The translations under genes were made by a program, and so were the position numbers. Shown one piece after another: positions 43,561 through 51,322 of a stretch of 64,000 bases of DNA; the first letter of the stretch is position 1; the number at the start of each line of letters is the position of its first letter. The stretch covers positions 620,001-684,000 of the forward strand of contig NZ_CP096659.1 of assembly GCF_023238205.1 (NCBI RefSeq), read 5' to 3'. The notes beneath the pieces are model-generated. The model was not told where the DNA came from, did no database searches, and worked only from the letters and a program-made list of their open reading frames with translations. Source of the stretch: Halorussus limi. GTDB taxonomy: Archaea; Halobacteriota; Halobacteria; Halobacteriales; Haladaptataceae.

Positions 43561-44103
43561 TCAGTGCGCCTTCGCGTATACGTTCTCGGTGCGGGTGGTC
43601 CCGTCGAGTTGGGTCTCTGCCTCGTCGGTCTTCTCGAAACCGTGGGACTCGTAGAAGGCGTTGCCCATCTCGTTGTCGGCCAGCACCATCGCCTGCACCC
43701 GCTCTGCGCCCATCTCGGTGAGTCGGTCCTCCATGGCCTCCAACAGGGCGGTCCCGATGCCCTCGTGCCAGCGGTCGGGGTGGACGTAGAGTCGCAGGAT
43801 GTCGCCCTCGCCGTCGTCGGTCGCTCCGTGCGCGAACCCGACGATTTCGCCGACTCGCGGTTCGCTCCGCTCTCCGCTGGCGTCTTCCGAGGCGCTCTGG
43901 GCCTCGCTCTCGTCGGTCGCCACCAGACACACCTGCTCGTCGTCGCCGACGATTCGGGTCATCGTCTCGTCGGCGTACCACGCCGCGACGGCGTCCTCCA
44001 CGACGGATTCGGGCACCGCGTCGGCGTACGCGCTCCGCCACGATTCGCGGGCGACCGACCGGATAGTCGGGATGTCGTTCTCGGTGGCCTCTCGAATTTC
44101 CAT
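43561..44103 (-). CDS. GNAT family N-acetyltransferase
   Basis: 180 residues starting MEIREATENDIPTIRSVARESW. The acetyl-CoA loop reads LYVHPDRWHEGIGTALLEAMEDRL near 104-127 and is followed by VLADNEMGNAFYESHGFEKTDE, as in RimI/spermidine-type GNATs. An acidic Ser/Glu-rich insert lies near 65-88. Substrate unknown. Confidence 0.85.
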   Translation of the reverse strand: MEIREATENDIPTIRSVARESWRSAYADAVPESVVEDAVAAWYADETMTRIVGDDEQVCLVATDESEAQSASEDASGERSEPRVGEIVGFAHGATDDGEGDILRLYVHPDRWHEGIGTALLEAMEDRLTEMGAERVQAMVLADNEMGNAFYESHGFEKTDEAETQLDGTTRTENVYAKAH

Positions 44104-44204
44104 GGTCGGTGTTAGCGCAGAACGCGGTTAGCCGTGACGGTCGGGTTCACCGGCCGTCGTGGCTGAACGAGAAGAGGAAAGCCGTGCGACAGGAGAGAGG
44201 GCGT

Positions 44205-46136
44205 TCAGTCGTCGCCCGAGACCGCCGCACCGCCGCCGCTCACGCCGGTTCCCGGACCGACGTCGATGCCGAGTTCGTCGAGTTTCTCGTCGGGCACGAC
44301 GCCGTCCTCCCATCCGCGGACCTCGTAGTACTCGTCTTTGAGTTGGTCGAGTTCCACGAGTTGGCCCTCGGAACCGCCCTCTCCCGGAATCGCCTTGGGG
44401 TCGCCCTCGACGAAGCGGGCGGGCAGGTCGTCGTCGCTCCCGTCGAAGCCGACGAGGTTGTTGTAGTAGCGTTCGAGGTTGTAGATGCGCTCGCCGGCCT
44501 CCATGAGTTCCTCCTCGGAGAAGTCCAGTCCCGTCATGCCGTTGAACTGGAGGACGTACTCCTCGATTCCCTCCGCGAAGGCGTTGAACTTGCAGATGTC
44601 GAACGAGTCGCTGATGGCGTGGAGGTCTTGGAAGGTGGCGCAGAGTTCGCCCTTCCCCTCGGGTTCGCTCGGGTCGACCTTGGTCGGGATGCCCAGAATC
44701 TCGGCCGAGGGCGTGTACCCCCGGAGGTGGCAGGCCCCGCGGTTCGAGGTGGCGTAGCCGATGGCCATCCCCTTCATCGCCCGCGGGTCGTAGGCCGCCA
44801 TCGTCTGGCCCTTCACGTCCAGCGACATGTCGGGGTCGCCGAGTTCCTCGGCGGCGCGCATCGCGCCCTCCGCCAGCAGGTCCGCGAGGTCGTCTTCGCG
44901 GTTGGCGACGCGCTCTATCATCTCTATCATTGTGTCGGCGTCGCCCCAGTCGAGGCCCTCGTCGAGGTGGCCCTCCTCGCTGGCCTCCATCGCCATCGCC
45001 ATCGTGTTGCCCATGTCGATGGTGTCCACCCCGAGGTCGTTGCACCGGTCTATCATCATCGCGACCTTGTCGCGGTCGTCGTTCATCGAGTTCGGGCCGA
45101 GCGCCCACGCCGACTCGTACTCGTAGGACTCCATCCGGACGTTGTGGTCCTCGCCCTTGTGGTGGACCTGCACCTCGACCTCCTTCTTGCACGCGACCGG
45201 GCAGGAGTGGCAGGTCGGTTCGTCCACGAGGATGTTCTCCCGGACGTTCTCGCCGGAGACGTTCTCGGCGTCGATGTTGGGTTCCGAGTCGTCGGCCTCC
45301 GCCTCGCTGTGGGTGCTGGTGTGCTGGGCGTTGCGAGTCGGCAGGCCGTCCATCTCCTCTGTCAGGTTCATCAGGACGTTGGTGCCGTACATCGAGAGAC
45401 CGCCCTCGTTCGGCGCGGTCACGTCCGACTCCTGAATCACCTGCATCGCCTGCTTGTGGCCCTCCTGGAAGGTCTCCTTGTCTGCGGGCTTGGGCATCTT
45501 GGTCGAGGACTTGACGACGACGGCCTTGAGGTTCTTTGACCCCATCACTGCGCCGGTGCCGCCCCGTCCCGAGGCCCTGTCGTCCTCGTTCATGATGCAG
45601 GCGTACCGGACCTGGTTCTCGCCGCCGGGGCCGATGGCCATCACCGAGAGGTTCTTGCCGACCTCGCCGTCGACCTCGTCGCCGAGTTCCTCGATGGTGT
45701 CGTGGACGCCCCAACCCCAGACGTGGGAGGCGTCACGCAACTCGACCTCGCCGTCCTCCACGACGGCGTAGACCGGGTCTTCGGCCTCGCCCTCGAACAG
45801 CAGGCCGTCGAACCCGGCCCACTTGAGTCGCGCGCCCGACCATCCGCCGTGGTGGGAGTCGGTGACGGTGTTCGTGAGCGGCGACTTGGTGCACACCGCG
45901 ATGCGCCCGCTCATCACGGTCTGAGTCCCCGTCAGCGGGCCGTTCATGAACGCCAGCAGGTTGTCGGGACCGAGTGGGTCCACGTCCGGCCCTTGGTCGA
46001 AGACGTACTTCGCGCCGAGTCCGCGCGCGCCGATGTACTTCCGGGCATCCTCGTCGTCGATGCCCTCGTAGTCTACCGCTTCGTCGCTCAGGTCGATTCG
46101 GGCGACGTGGTCTTGGTATCCGCCGAGGTCAGTCAT
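44205..46136 (-). CDS. aor: Tungsten-type aldehyde ferredoxin oxidoreductase
   Basis: 643 residues, the usual AOR length. It oxidises aldehydes to acids and passes electrons to ferredoxin, using a tungsten (or molybdenum) bis-pterin and a [4Fe-4S] cluster. Evidence: YIGARGLGAKYVF near 32-44; cluster cysteines CHSCPVAC near 307-314, with a fourth candidate in SDSFDICKFNAF near 515. The pterin-binding region reads YDPRAMKGMAIGYATSNRGACHLRGY near 451-476. The last 20 residues are Gly/Ser-rich. TATA-like CCTAATAC (46157-46164 region, minus strand) supports a leaderless start. MoaD-type genes nearby could supply pterin sulfur, by inference. Substrate unknown. Confidence 0.92.
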   Translation of the reverse strand: MTDLGGYQDHVARIDLSDEAVDYEGIDDEDARKYIGARGLGAKYVFDQGPDVDPLGPDNLLAFMNGPLTGTQTVMSGRIAVCTKSPLTNTVTDSHHGGWSGARLKWAGFDGLLFEGEAEDPVYAVVEDGEVELRDASHVWGWGVHDTIEELGDEVDGEVGKNLSVMAIGPGGENQVRYACIMNEDDRASGRGGTGAVMGSKNLKAVVVKSSTKMPKPADKETFQEGHKQAMQVIQESDVTAPNEGGLSMYGTNVLMNLTEEMDGLPTRNAQHTSTHSEAEADDSEPNIDAENVSGENVRENILVDEPTCHSCPVACKKEVEVQVHHKGEDHNVRMESYEYESAWALGPNSMNDDRDKVAMMIDRCNDLGVDTIDMGNTMAMAMEASEEGHLDEGLDWGDADTMIEMIERVANREDDLADLLAEGAMRAAEELGDPDMSLDVKGQTMAAYDPRAMKGMAIGYATSNRGACHLRGYTPSAEILGIPTKVDPSEPEGKGELCATFQDLHAISDSFDICKFNAFAEGIEEYVLQFNGMTGLDFSEEELMEAGERIYNLERYYNNLVGFDGSDDDLPARFVEGDPKAIPGEGGSEGQLVELDQLKDEYYEVRGWEDGVVPDEKLDELGIDVGPGTGVSGGGAAVSGDD

Positions 46137-46191
46137 AGTAACGGTCTATCATTGTATTAGGCCGCAAGCGTGTTAGTGATTGCCTCGGGGA

Positions 46192-46211
46192 CGTAACCAA
46201 ATATGGTTACG
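46192..46211. promoter_or_regulatory. 20-bp inverted repeat upstream of the aldehyde oxidoreductase gene
   Basis: CGTAACCA-AATA-TGGTTACG: perfect 8-bp arms with a 4-base spacer, 56 bases before the AOR start and about 30 bases above its TATA-like box. It also spans the stop codon of the small frame at 46207. Either an activator site for AOR or a terminator hairpin for the small gene. Confidence 0.55.
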
Positions 46212-46320
46212 AAAGCCGCCCCGACGGCTCGTCGGACTCGTCGTCCGAGCGCAGACGCCGGTACAGTTCGAGAACCGTCTCGACGAGCGAGAGGACAATT
46301 TCGAGTATTGCACCGAGCAC
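46207..46320 (-). CDS. Possible 37-residue small protein upstream of AOR
   Basis: A GTG at 46320 starts a frame reading VLGAILEIVLSLVETVLELY, then RRLRSDDESDEPSGRLS: an amphipathic or hydrophobic helix followed by a charged tail. TTAAATT on the minus strand (46344-46350) is centred 26-27 bases upstream, exactly right for a leaderless gene. No homology can be judged at this length. It lies in tandem with AOR on the same strand. Confidence 0.4.
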   Translation of the reverse strand: MLGAILEIVLSLVETVLELYRRLRSDDESDEPSGRLS

Positions 46321-46444
46321 GTGGTGTAGGTACGACGAGTGGGAATTTAAGCGGCGATGTCGGTCACGGGGTCGGAGTCCGAACCGGTACGCAACGACTC
46401 GCCGACCGGTGGTTTTTAGCGCGATACGTCGCAACTCTCCGCCG

Positions 46445-46876
46445 ATGGAACTGGACGCGCTCCGTCCGCCGCGCTGGCTCCGCTGGCTCGCGGTCGCAGT
46501 CGTGGCTGGCGGCATCTTCTACGCCTCGGTCCTCGACTCGCCGTCGTCGGGACTCCCGTCGCTCGGTCCGCTCGGCGTGTTCGGCATCGACAAGTGGCTC
46601 CACGCGTTCGCCTACGCGGCGCTCGCCGGGGCGCTCGCGGCCGCGCTCGCTCCCGGCCGCACGCCCGCGGTCGTGGCCGCGCTCGCAGCCCTGCTCTCGG
46701 TCGGGTACGGCGTCGGCATCGAGTTCGTGCAGGCACCGCTCGCGCAGCGACACTTCTCGGTCGCGGACATGGTCGCCGACGGGGCCGGGGCGTTCGTCGC
46801 GGTCCTCGCCTGGCGGCTCTGCGTCGGGTTCGTGGGTCGGAGGTCTTCGGAGAGGGCGGAAGAACGAGAGGTGTAG
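46445..46876 (+). CDS. VanZ-like membrane protein
   Basis: 143 residues with four membrane segments. GIDKWLHAFAYAALAGALAAAL near 48-70 and GYGVGIEFVQAPLAQRHFSVADMVADGAGA near 88-117 are the characteristic VanZ-like blocks (KxxHxxxY; E..Q....R..s..D...N.xG). GTTTTTAG (46411-46418) is about 30 bases before the ATG. Function in archaea unknown. Confidence 0.82.
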   Translation: MELDALRPPRWLRWLAVAVVAGGIFYASVLDSPSSGLPSLGPLGVFGIDKWLHAFAYAALAGALAAALAPGRTPAVVAALAALLSVGYGVGIEFVQAPLAQRHFSVADMVADGAGAFVAVLAWRLCVGFVGRRSSERAEEREV

Positions 46877-47247
46877 CTGTCCGTTCTCCCGGCGATTCTC
46901 GGTCGTTTGATTCTCGGTTCGGCTTGGATTCTCGGTTTGTGCTTGTTCCGACGTGCGCGAGCAACGCGCGCGAGACGAAAGTAACCAGTTTCTGGTTGCT
47001 CTCGTAGTCAAGAGTCGCTACTCCCGACTCCGATGAGCAACTGCACCGCAACCGCACAGCACCACGACAGCCTCGGACCTCCCCAGCCTCCTGCGTTGCT
47101 CGGCCTGCGGCCTGCGCTACTCGTCCCTCACGCGCATCGGCGCGACACGAGAGTCGCGCCGGGGCGTGCCGGGACCGACGAACTACTCACTGAACTCGGA
47201 TTTCGGACCCGAAGCCGATTTACGCGCCCGAACGCTACCCACGCCCA
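46877..47247. other. 371-base intergenic region with short repeats
   Basis: No gene seen. GATTCTCGGT occurs three times (46894-46903, 46909-46918, 46927-46936). The stretch about 47040-47165 (ACCACGACAGCC...CTGCGTTGCTCGGCCTGCGGCCTGCG) has the look of dispersed non-coding haloarchaeal sequence, but I cannot confirm this. GATTTACGC (47217-47225) is a TATA-like box for the radical SAM gene. Confidence 0.55.
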
Positions 47248-48333
47248 ATGAGTAAGCCGACGCCCGACGTGTACGAGCAGGGGCGGGGAATGGACGCCCA
47301 CAACAAGGTGATGCGCGAGATTCGCGCCGAGAAGGACGAGACCTACGACCCCCACGAACCCACGCGGGTCTGGATAGACGAGGACCGCACGCCCGGCGGC
47401 GTCTACCAGAGCCTCACCATCATCCTCAACACCGGCGGGTGTCGGTGGGCGCGCGCCGGCGGGTGTACGATGTGCGGCTACGTCGCCGAGTCCGTCGAGG
47501 GCGGGTCGGTCGCCCACGAGGCGCTGATGGACCAGATTCAGGTCTGTCTCGACCACGAGCGGGAGCAAATCGAGGCGGATGAGGCCGACGGCGAGTCGGG
47601 CCTCATCAAAATCTACACCTCCGGGTCGTTCCTCGACGAGCGTGAAGTCGGCGCGGAGACCCGCCGAGCCATCGCCGAGACGTTTTCGGACCGCGAGCGC
47701 ATCGTGGTCGAGAGCCTGCCCGACTTCGTGGAGCAGGAGAAAATCGAGGACTTTACCGAGCAGGGGCTGAACACCGACGTCGCCATCGGACTGGAGACCG
47801 CGACCGACCGCGTGCGCCACGACTGCGTGAACAAGTACTTCGACTTCGAGAACTACATCGAGGCCAGCGAGGAGGCCGAGGCCGCCGGGGCCGGAATCAA
47901 GGCCTACCTCCTGATGAAGCCGCCGTTCCTCTCGGAGTCCGAGGCCATCGAGGACATGAAGTCCTCCGTGCGCCGGTGCGCCGAGTACGCCCACACCGTC
48001 TCCATGAACCCGACCAACGTCCAGCGATACACCATGGTCGACCAGTTGTACTTCCGGGACGGCTACCGGCCGCCGTGGCTCTGGTCGGTCGCCGAGGTGC
48101 TGGAGGACACCGCGGACGCCGACGCCATCGTGGTCTCGGACCCCGTCGGCCACGGGTCGGACCGCGGCCCGCACAACTGCGGGGAGTGCGACGACCGAGT
48201 CCAGAAGGCCATCAAGGACTTCGACATCCGGCAGGACCCGAGCGTCTTCGAGGAAGTGTCCTGCGAGTGCGAGGCGACGTGGGAAGCGGTCGTGGAGCGC
48301 GAGAAGAGCTTCAGCCTGCCGCTCGCGCGGTAA
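47248..48333 (+). CDS. raSEA: Archaeosine synthase beta subunit, radical SAM enzyme RaSEA
   Basis: 361 residues. The radical SAM cluster appears as GGCRWARAGGCTMCGYVAE near 62-80, i.e. C-x7-C-x2-C rather than the common CxxxCxxC, which is the RaSEA/Elp3-like arrangement. IKIYTSGSFLDE near 118, VESLPDFVEQEKIEDF near 153 and DVAIGLETATDRVRHDCVNKYFDF near 180 follow the family pattern. C-terminal CGECDD and CECEA cysteines are also conserved-looking. It completes archaeosine by acting on the lysine-preQ0 adduct made by ArcS. Encoded 10 kb from arcS and 13 kb from tgtA. Confidence 0.9.
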   Translation: MSKPTPDVYEQGRGMDAHNKVMREIRAEKDETYDPHEPTRVWIDEDRTPGGVYQSLTIILNTGGCRWARAGGCTMCGYVAESVEGGSVAHEALMDQIQVCLDHEREQIEADEADGESGLIKIYTSGSFLDEREVGAETRRAIAETFSDRERIVVESLPDFVEQEKIEDFTEQGLNTDVAIGLETATDRVRHDCVNKYFDFENYIEASEEAEAAGAGIKAYLLMKPPFLSESEAIEDMKSSVRRCAEYAHTVSMNPTNVQRYTMVDQLYFRDGYRPPWLWSVAEVLEDTADADAIVVSDPVGHGSDRGPHNCGECDDRVQKAIKDFDIRQDPSVFEEVSCECEATWEAVVEREKSFSLPLAR

Positions 48334-48405
48334 GTCGGTCACTCGGTTCCGTCTCGACTACTTCTCCGCGACCCCTCCCGGCGTTTCGAACGACACCGAT
48401 AGCTA

Positions 48406-48942
48406 TCAGCGACCGCCGCAACCCTCGCTAGTGCTGATGCTCGCCGACTCGATTCGGTCCGCGCGAATCGCCACGTCCGTGGCCGACTCGTTGCAGTCGA
48501 ACCGGGACTCCGGAACCTCGACGATTTTCTCTCGGTCCCCGAGGCCGACCGTAATCGCGTAGTCGCCGCTCTCGCGCAGGTCGATAGCGAGATTCGCGCC
48601 GGCATCGAGGGCGTAGCGCTTCGAGAACCACGGCTCGGCGTCGGCCCCGCCGGCGATGCCGACCGTCACCTCCCGACTCCGCTCGGTCGCGTTCCAGACC
48701 CAGACCTGATGGTGGTCGCTCCCTCGCCCGACCGCGAGCGTCGCGACCGTCGCGTCGGCCGAGAGGTCGGTGATGGCCGCCGGAACGCCCCTGTCGGGCG
48801 GGTCGGACTCCTCGCGCACGTCCGGGGGTCCACCCGCGAACGGCACCGACGAGAGGCATCCCGAGACCGACGCGGCGAGCGCCGACCCGCCGAACGCGAG
48901 GAGGCGGCGTCTGGTGAGACTCGACCTAAGGTCCCGACCCAT
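48406..48942 (-). CDS. Tat-type lipoprotein, paralogue of the next gene
   Basis: 178 residues. MGRDLRSSLTRRRLLAFGGS is a twin-arginine signal, ending in a lipobox (VSGC). The secreted part has a cupredoxin-like or Ig-like look (HHQVWVWNATERSREVTVGI near 77-96) and two cysteines near the end (RFDCNES and SEGCGG). The second paralogue ends two bases upstream, so both are co-transcribed. Function unknown. Confidence 0.8.
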   Translation of the reverse strand: MGRDLRSSLTRRRLLAFGGSALAASVSGCLSSVPFAGGPPDVREESDPPDRGVPAAITDLSADATVATLAVGRGSDHHQVWVWNATERSREVTVGIAGGADAEPWFSKRYALDAGANLAIDLRESGDYAITVGLGDREKIVEVPESRFDCNESATDVAIRADRIESASISTSEGCGGR

Positions 48943-48944
48943 CG

Positions 48945-49574
48945 CTACGTCCCTCCGGGCGTGGTCGTGCAGGCCATCGAGGTCGAGACCGTCCCGGCCT
49001 CGATGCCGTCGAGTCGCACCTGCACGTCGGTCCCGGTGGCGTTGCACCGGAACCGGTCGGGTTCGACGGTGACGGTCTTTTCGTAGTCGCCCTCGCGGAC
49101 GGTCACGTCGTAGGTGCGCCGCTCGCGGAAGACGACCGCGAGCGGTGCCCCGGCGGGGAACTCGGTCTCGACGCGGTAGAGTTCCGTACCCCCGGTCGCG
49201 ACCGTGACCTCGACGGTGGCGGGGTCCCCGGTCAGGTTCCATACCCAGACGTGGGGCGTCTCGTAGTGGTTGCCCGGCGAGTCAGGTCGCTCTCCGACGA
49301 CGAACGCCCGAAACGGTTCGTAGGTGTCGGACTCGATGGTCGGCGAGCGCGGAACGCCCCGGTCGGCGACCGCGGCCGGTTCGACCGCCTCGACGGTCGG
49401 CGGAGCAGAGTCGGTCGTCCCGGTTCCGTTCGGCGGTTCCGTCTCGGCGGTCGTCCCGGTCTCGGGCCCGGGAGTCGTCCCGCCGGACGACTTGCCGCCG
49501 GAGCCGAGACACCCGGCGACGCCGAGGGATGTCCCGGCCGCGAAGGTCCGCAGCAGCGCGCGTCTGGAGGGCAT
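48945..49574 (-). CDS. Lipoprotein, paralogue of the downstream gene
   Basis: 209 residues from the ATG at 49574. MPSRRALLRTFAAGTSLGVAGC is an Arg-Arg signal with lipobox. A Gly/Thr/Pro-rich linker (about 25-65) precedes a domain similar to the downstream gene: PHVWVWNLTGDPATVEVTVA near 118, RTYDVTVREGDYEKTVTVEPDRFRCNATGTDVQVRLDGIE near 158, and a final STSMAC. The shared VWVWN and RF-x-CN-x-T/S motifs show a tandem duplication. Function unknown. Confidence 0.8.
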   Translation of the reverse strand: MPSRRALLRTFAAGTSLGVAGCLGSGGKSSGGTTPGPETGTTAETEPPNGTGTTDSAPPTVEAVEPAAVADRGVPRSPTIESDTYEPFRAFVVGERPDSPGNHYETPHVWVWNLTGDPATVEVTVATGGTELYRVETEFPAGAPLAVVFRERRTYDVTVREGDYEKTVTVEPDRFRCNATGTDVQVRLDGIEAGTVSTSMACTTTPGGT

Positions 49575-49874
49575 GGCCGGGAGATGGTCGTCGCCCGACA
49601 AGTGTCTTCTGCGTCGCCTTCGGGCCGTGCGGCCGCCGGACCCGACGAGCGCCCGGTCGCGGACAGGTCGACCGAGAAACTCCGGAACCGCCAGCGGGCG
49701 GCCGGAAACGGCCGGTTCAATCGCGGTTGCGAGCGTCTAAGCCGACCCTACTCGCCGGATACTCGCCGGATAACAAAGTCCTCGCTCGCCTTGCGTGGTC
49801 GTGGGGGTGGCACACTGGGGCGACGCCCGGCGACCGGGGAGTTCGCCGGAGTCGTCGTCCGGTGTGTCGGACAC
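49575..49874. other. 300-base intergenic region
   Basis: No gene seen. Contains an 11-bp tandem repeat ACTCGCCGGAT (49750-49760 and 49761-49771) running into AACAAAG; TCGCCGGATAACAAAG (49763-49778) recurs before the arylsulfotransferase gene (52504-52519). Confidence 0.5.
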
Positions 49875-50000
49875 ATGTCCGAGGGATGGGGCGACTACGA
49901 AACTATCTTCTGTTCGAACGGCTGGATCGAGATTCGGAACAGCGACGAGACCCACGACCAGTGGATAGCCAGCGATACGCCGGTGTCCATCGAACGATGA
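49875..50000 (+). CDS. Very small acidic protein, 41 residues
   Basis: MSEGWGDYETIFCSNGWIEI then RNSDETHDQWIASDTPVSIER. The composition (acidic, Trp-rich, with a WIASD box) resembles short conserved haloarchaeal proteins I have seen without function. Its TGA overlaps the ATG of the next small gene (ATGA), which supports both being translated. Confidence 0.6.
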   Translation: MSEGWGDYETIFCSNGWIEIRNSDETHDQWIASDTPVSIER

Positions 50001-50170
50001 CGGTCGGAACTGGTCCGGTCGCGGCCGGAATCGACCCGCTGGCGGTCGCCGCGGGACCGGTCTCGGCGTGGTCGGTCGCGGCCGTCGTCGGCTGGCTCGT
50101 CGTGGTGGTTCTCGTCTGGTTGCTGTTCTTCGCTTACGGCCGAGGGAAGCGCCAGACCCCGCGGCCCTGA
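49997..50170 (+). CDS. Small single-helix membrane protein, 57 residues
   Basis: ATG overlaps the stop of the preceding 41-residue gene. One strong membrane helix: SAWSVAAVVGWLVVVVLVWL (about 23-42), then a basic tail GRGKRQTPRP. Probably co-expressed with the 41-residue protein; function unknown. Confidence 0.58.
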   Translation: MTVGTGPVAAGIDPLAVAAGPVSAWSVAAVVGWLVVVVLVWLLFFAYGRGKRQTPRP

Positions 50171-50202
50171 GCGGTCCGCGGCCGCGATTCGCGATTCGTT
50201 TC

Positions 50203-50880
50203 TCAGGCCTCGAAACCGCGCAGGATGCCCTGTCCGTCGGTGCCGCCGATGTCGGGGAGCGAGATGCGCTCGGGGTGGGGCATCAGCACCGCCACGTTCT
50301 CGGACTCGCCGAGGACGCCGGCGACGTTCCCCTTCGACCCGTTCGGGTTGGCCTCGTCGGTGACGTCGCCCGCCTCGTCGCAGTACCGGAAGAGGACGCG
50401 GTTCTCGTCGTTCAGTTCCGCGAGGTGGTCGTCGGGCACCTCGAAGCGGCCCTCGCCGTGGGCGATGGGTAACTCCACGACTTCGCCCTCGTCGTACCGG
50501 GCGGTCCACGGCGTGTCGGCGTTCTCGACCCGGACGTGGACGCGCTCGCACTGGAACCGCGCGGAGGCGTTGGTCGTGAACGCGCCGGGGGTGAGCCGCG
50601 ACTCCGAGCCGATTTGGGCGCCGTTGCAGACGCCGAGGACCGGCGTGCCGGAGGCGGCCGCCTCCCGAACCTCGGCCATGATTGGGCTGTTGGCCGCGAT
50701 TGCGCCCGCCCGGAGGTAGTCGCCGTAGGAGAACCCGCCGGGGAGCATGACGCCGGAGGGGTCCTCGGGCAGGCCGTCCTCGTGCCAGACGAGTTCGGCG
50801 TCGATGTCGAGGTGCGAGAGCGCGCGCCGGGCGTCCCTGTCGCAGTTGCTGCCGCCGAATTGGACGATAGCGACGGTCAC
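50203..50880 (-). CDS. purQ: Phosphoribosylformylglycinamidine synthase, glutaminase subunit
   Basis: 225 residues from a GTG (M/VTVAIVQFGGSNCDRDARRAL). Class I glutamine amidotransferase with the nucleophile in GTPVLGVCNGAQIGSE near 78-93 and the catalytic His in LMPHPERIS near 202-210. With PurS and PurL it makes FGAM in purine synthesis. The GTG overlaps the end of a 20-codon mini-ORF that begins on the purS stop. Confidence 0.93.
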   Translation of the reverse strand: MTVAIVQFGGSNCDRDARRALSHLDIDAELVWHEDGLPEDPSGVMLPGGFSYGDYLRAGAIAANSPIMAEVREAAASGTPVLGVCNGAQIGSESRLTPGAFTTNASARFQCERVHVRVENADTPWTARYDEGEVVELPIAHGEGRFEVPDDHLAELNDENRVLFRYCDEAGDVTDEANPNGSKGNVAGVLGESENVAVLMPHPERISLPDIGGTDGQGILRGFEA

Positions 50881-50939
50881 GCGGACCACCTCTCGCGGCG
50901 TTCGCAGACGGTCGGTGTCGTCGAGATAGCGACGGTCAT
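50877..50939 (-). other. Bridging mini-ORF between purS and purQ
   Basis: ATG at 50939 overlaps the purS stop (ATGA). The frame MTVAISTTPTVCERRERWSA stops on the purQ start (GTGA). Its first five codons repeat the first five of purQ because a 14-base sequence (GATAGCGACGGTCA) occurs at 50866-50879 and again at 50925-50938. It may be a duplicated purQ start or a coupling device. Confidence 0.5.
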
Positions 50940-51190
50940 GCTCGGGGTTCGACCTCGACCTCGTAGTCGTGGATGGTCGGGTTCGCCAGCAGTCGCTCGG
51001 CCATCTCGTCGGCGCGCTCGGCGGCCGAGTCCGGCGACTCGGCGTCCAAGTCGAGTTCGAACCGGTCGGCCGACCGCAAGTGGTCCAACTCGAAGCCTAG
51101 TCGTTCCAGCGCCCGCTTGGTCGTCTCTGCCTCGGGGTCGAGGACGCCCTCCTTCAGGCGGACCGTGACCGTGGCGGTGTAGGCAGTCAT
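50936..51190 (-). CDS. purS: Phosphoribosylformylglycinamidine synthase subunit PurS
   Basis: 84 residues. TATVTVRLKEGVLDPEAETTKRALERLGF is the PurS signature. PurS bridges PurQ and PurL in the FGAM synthase complex. CTTTTGA (51213-51219 region, minus strand) lies about 26 bases before the ATG at 51190, supporting it over an in-frame ATG at 51211. Co-transcribed with purQ. Confidence 0.92.
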   Translation of the reverse strand: MTAYTATVTVRLKEGVLDPEAETTKRALERLGFELDHLRSADRFELDLDAESPDSAAERADEMAERLLANPTIHDYEVEVEPRA

Positions 51191-51322
51191 CGGGTCGAGA
51201 TGGTCGTTCATGCTCAAAAGCCCTTTCGGAATCCACGGTCGTTTCACGAACGTGCATACATGCGGGAATCTTGCGCCGAAGCGTCCCCTTTTTACGGTTA
51301 AGTCCCGTCAATACCTGCATCT

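Noticed and set aside
44128-45714. Long Arg/Gly-rich frames antisense or parallel to AOR and other genes
   Set aside because: High GC keeps alternative frames open; the composition shows they are shadows.
46129-46152. Mini-ORF overlapping the AOR start (MIDRYYD)
   Set aside because: The promoter box lies only a few bases before its ATG, so a transcript starting at AOR would not include it.
49709-49727. tRNA-like T-arm (GGCCGGTTCAATCGCGG)
   Set aside because: The stem closing pair after the loop is wrong, and no matching acceptor, D or anticodon arms are found nearby.
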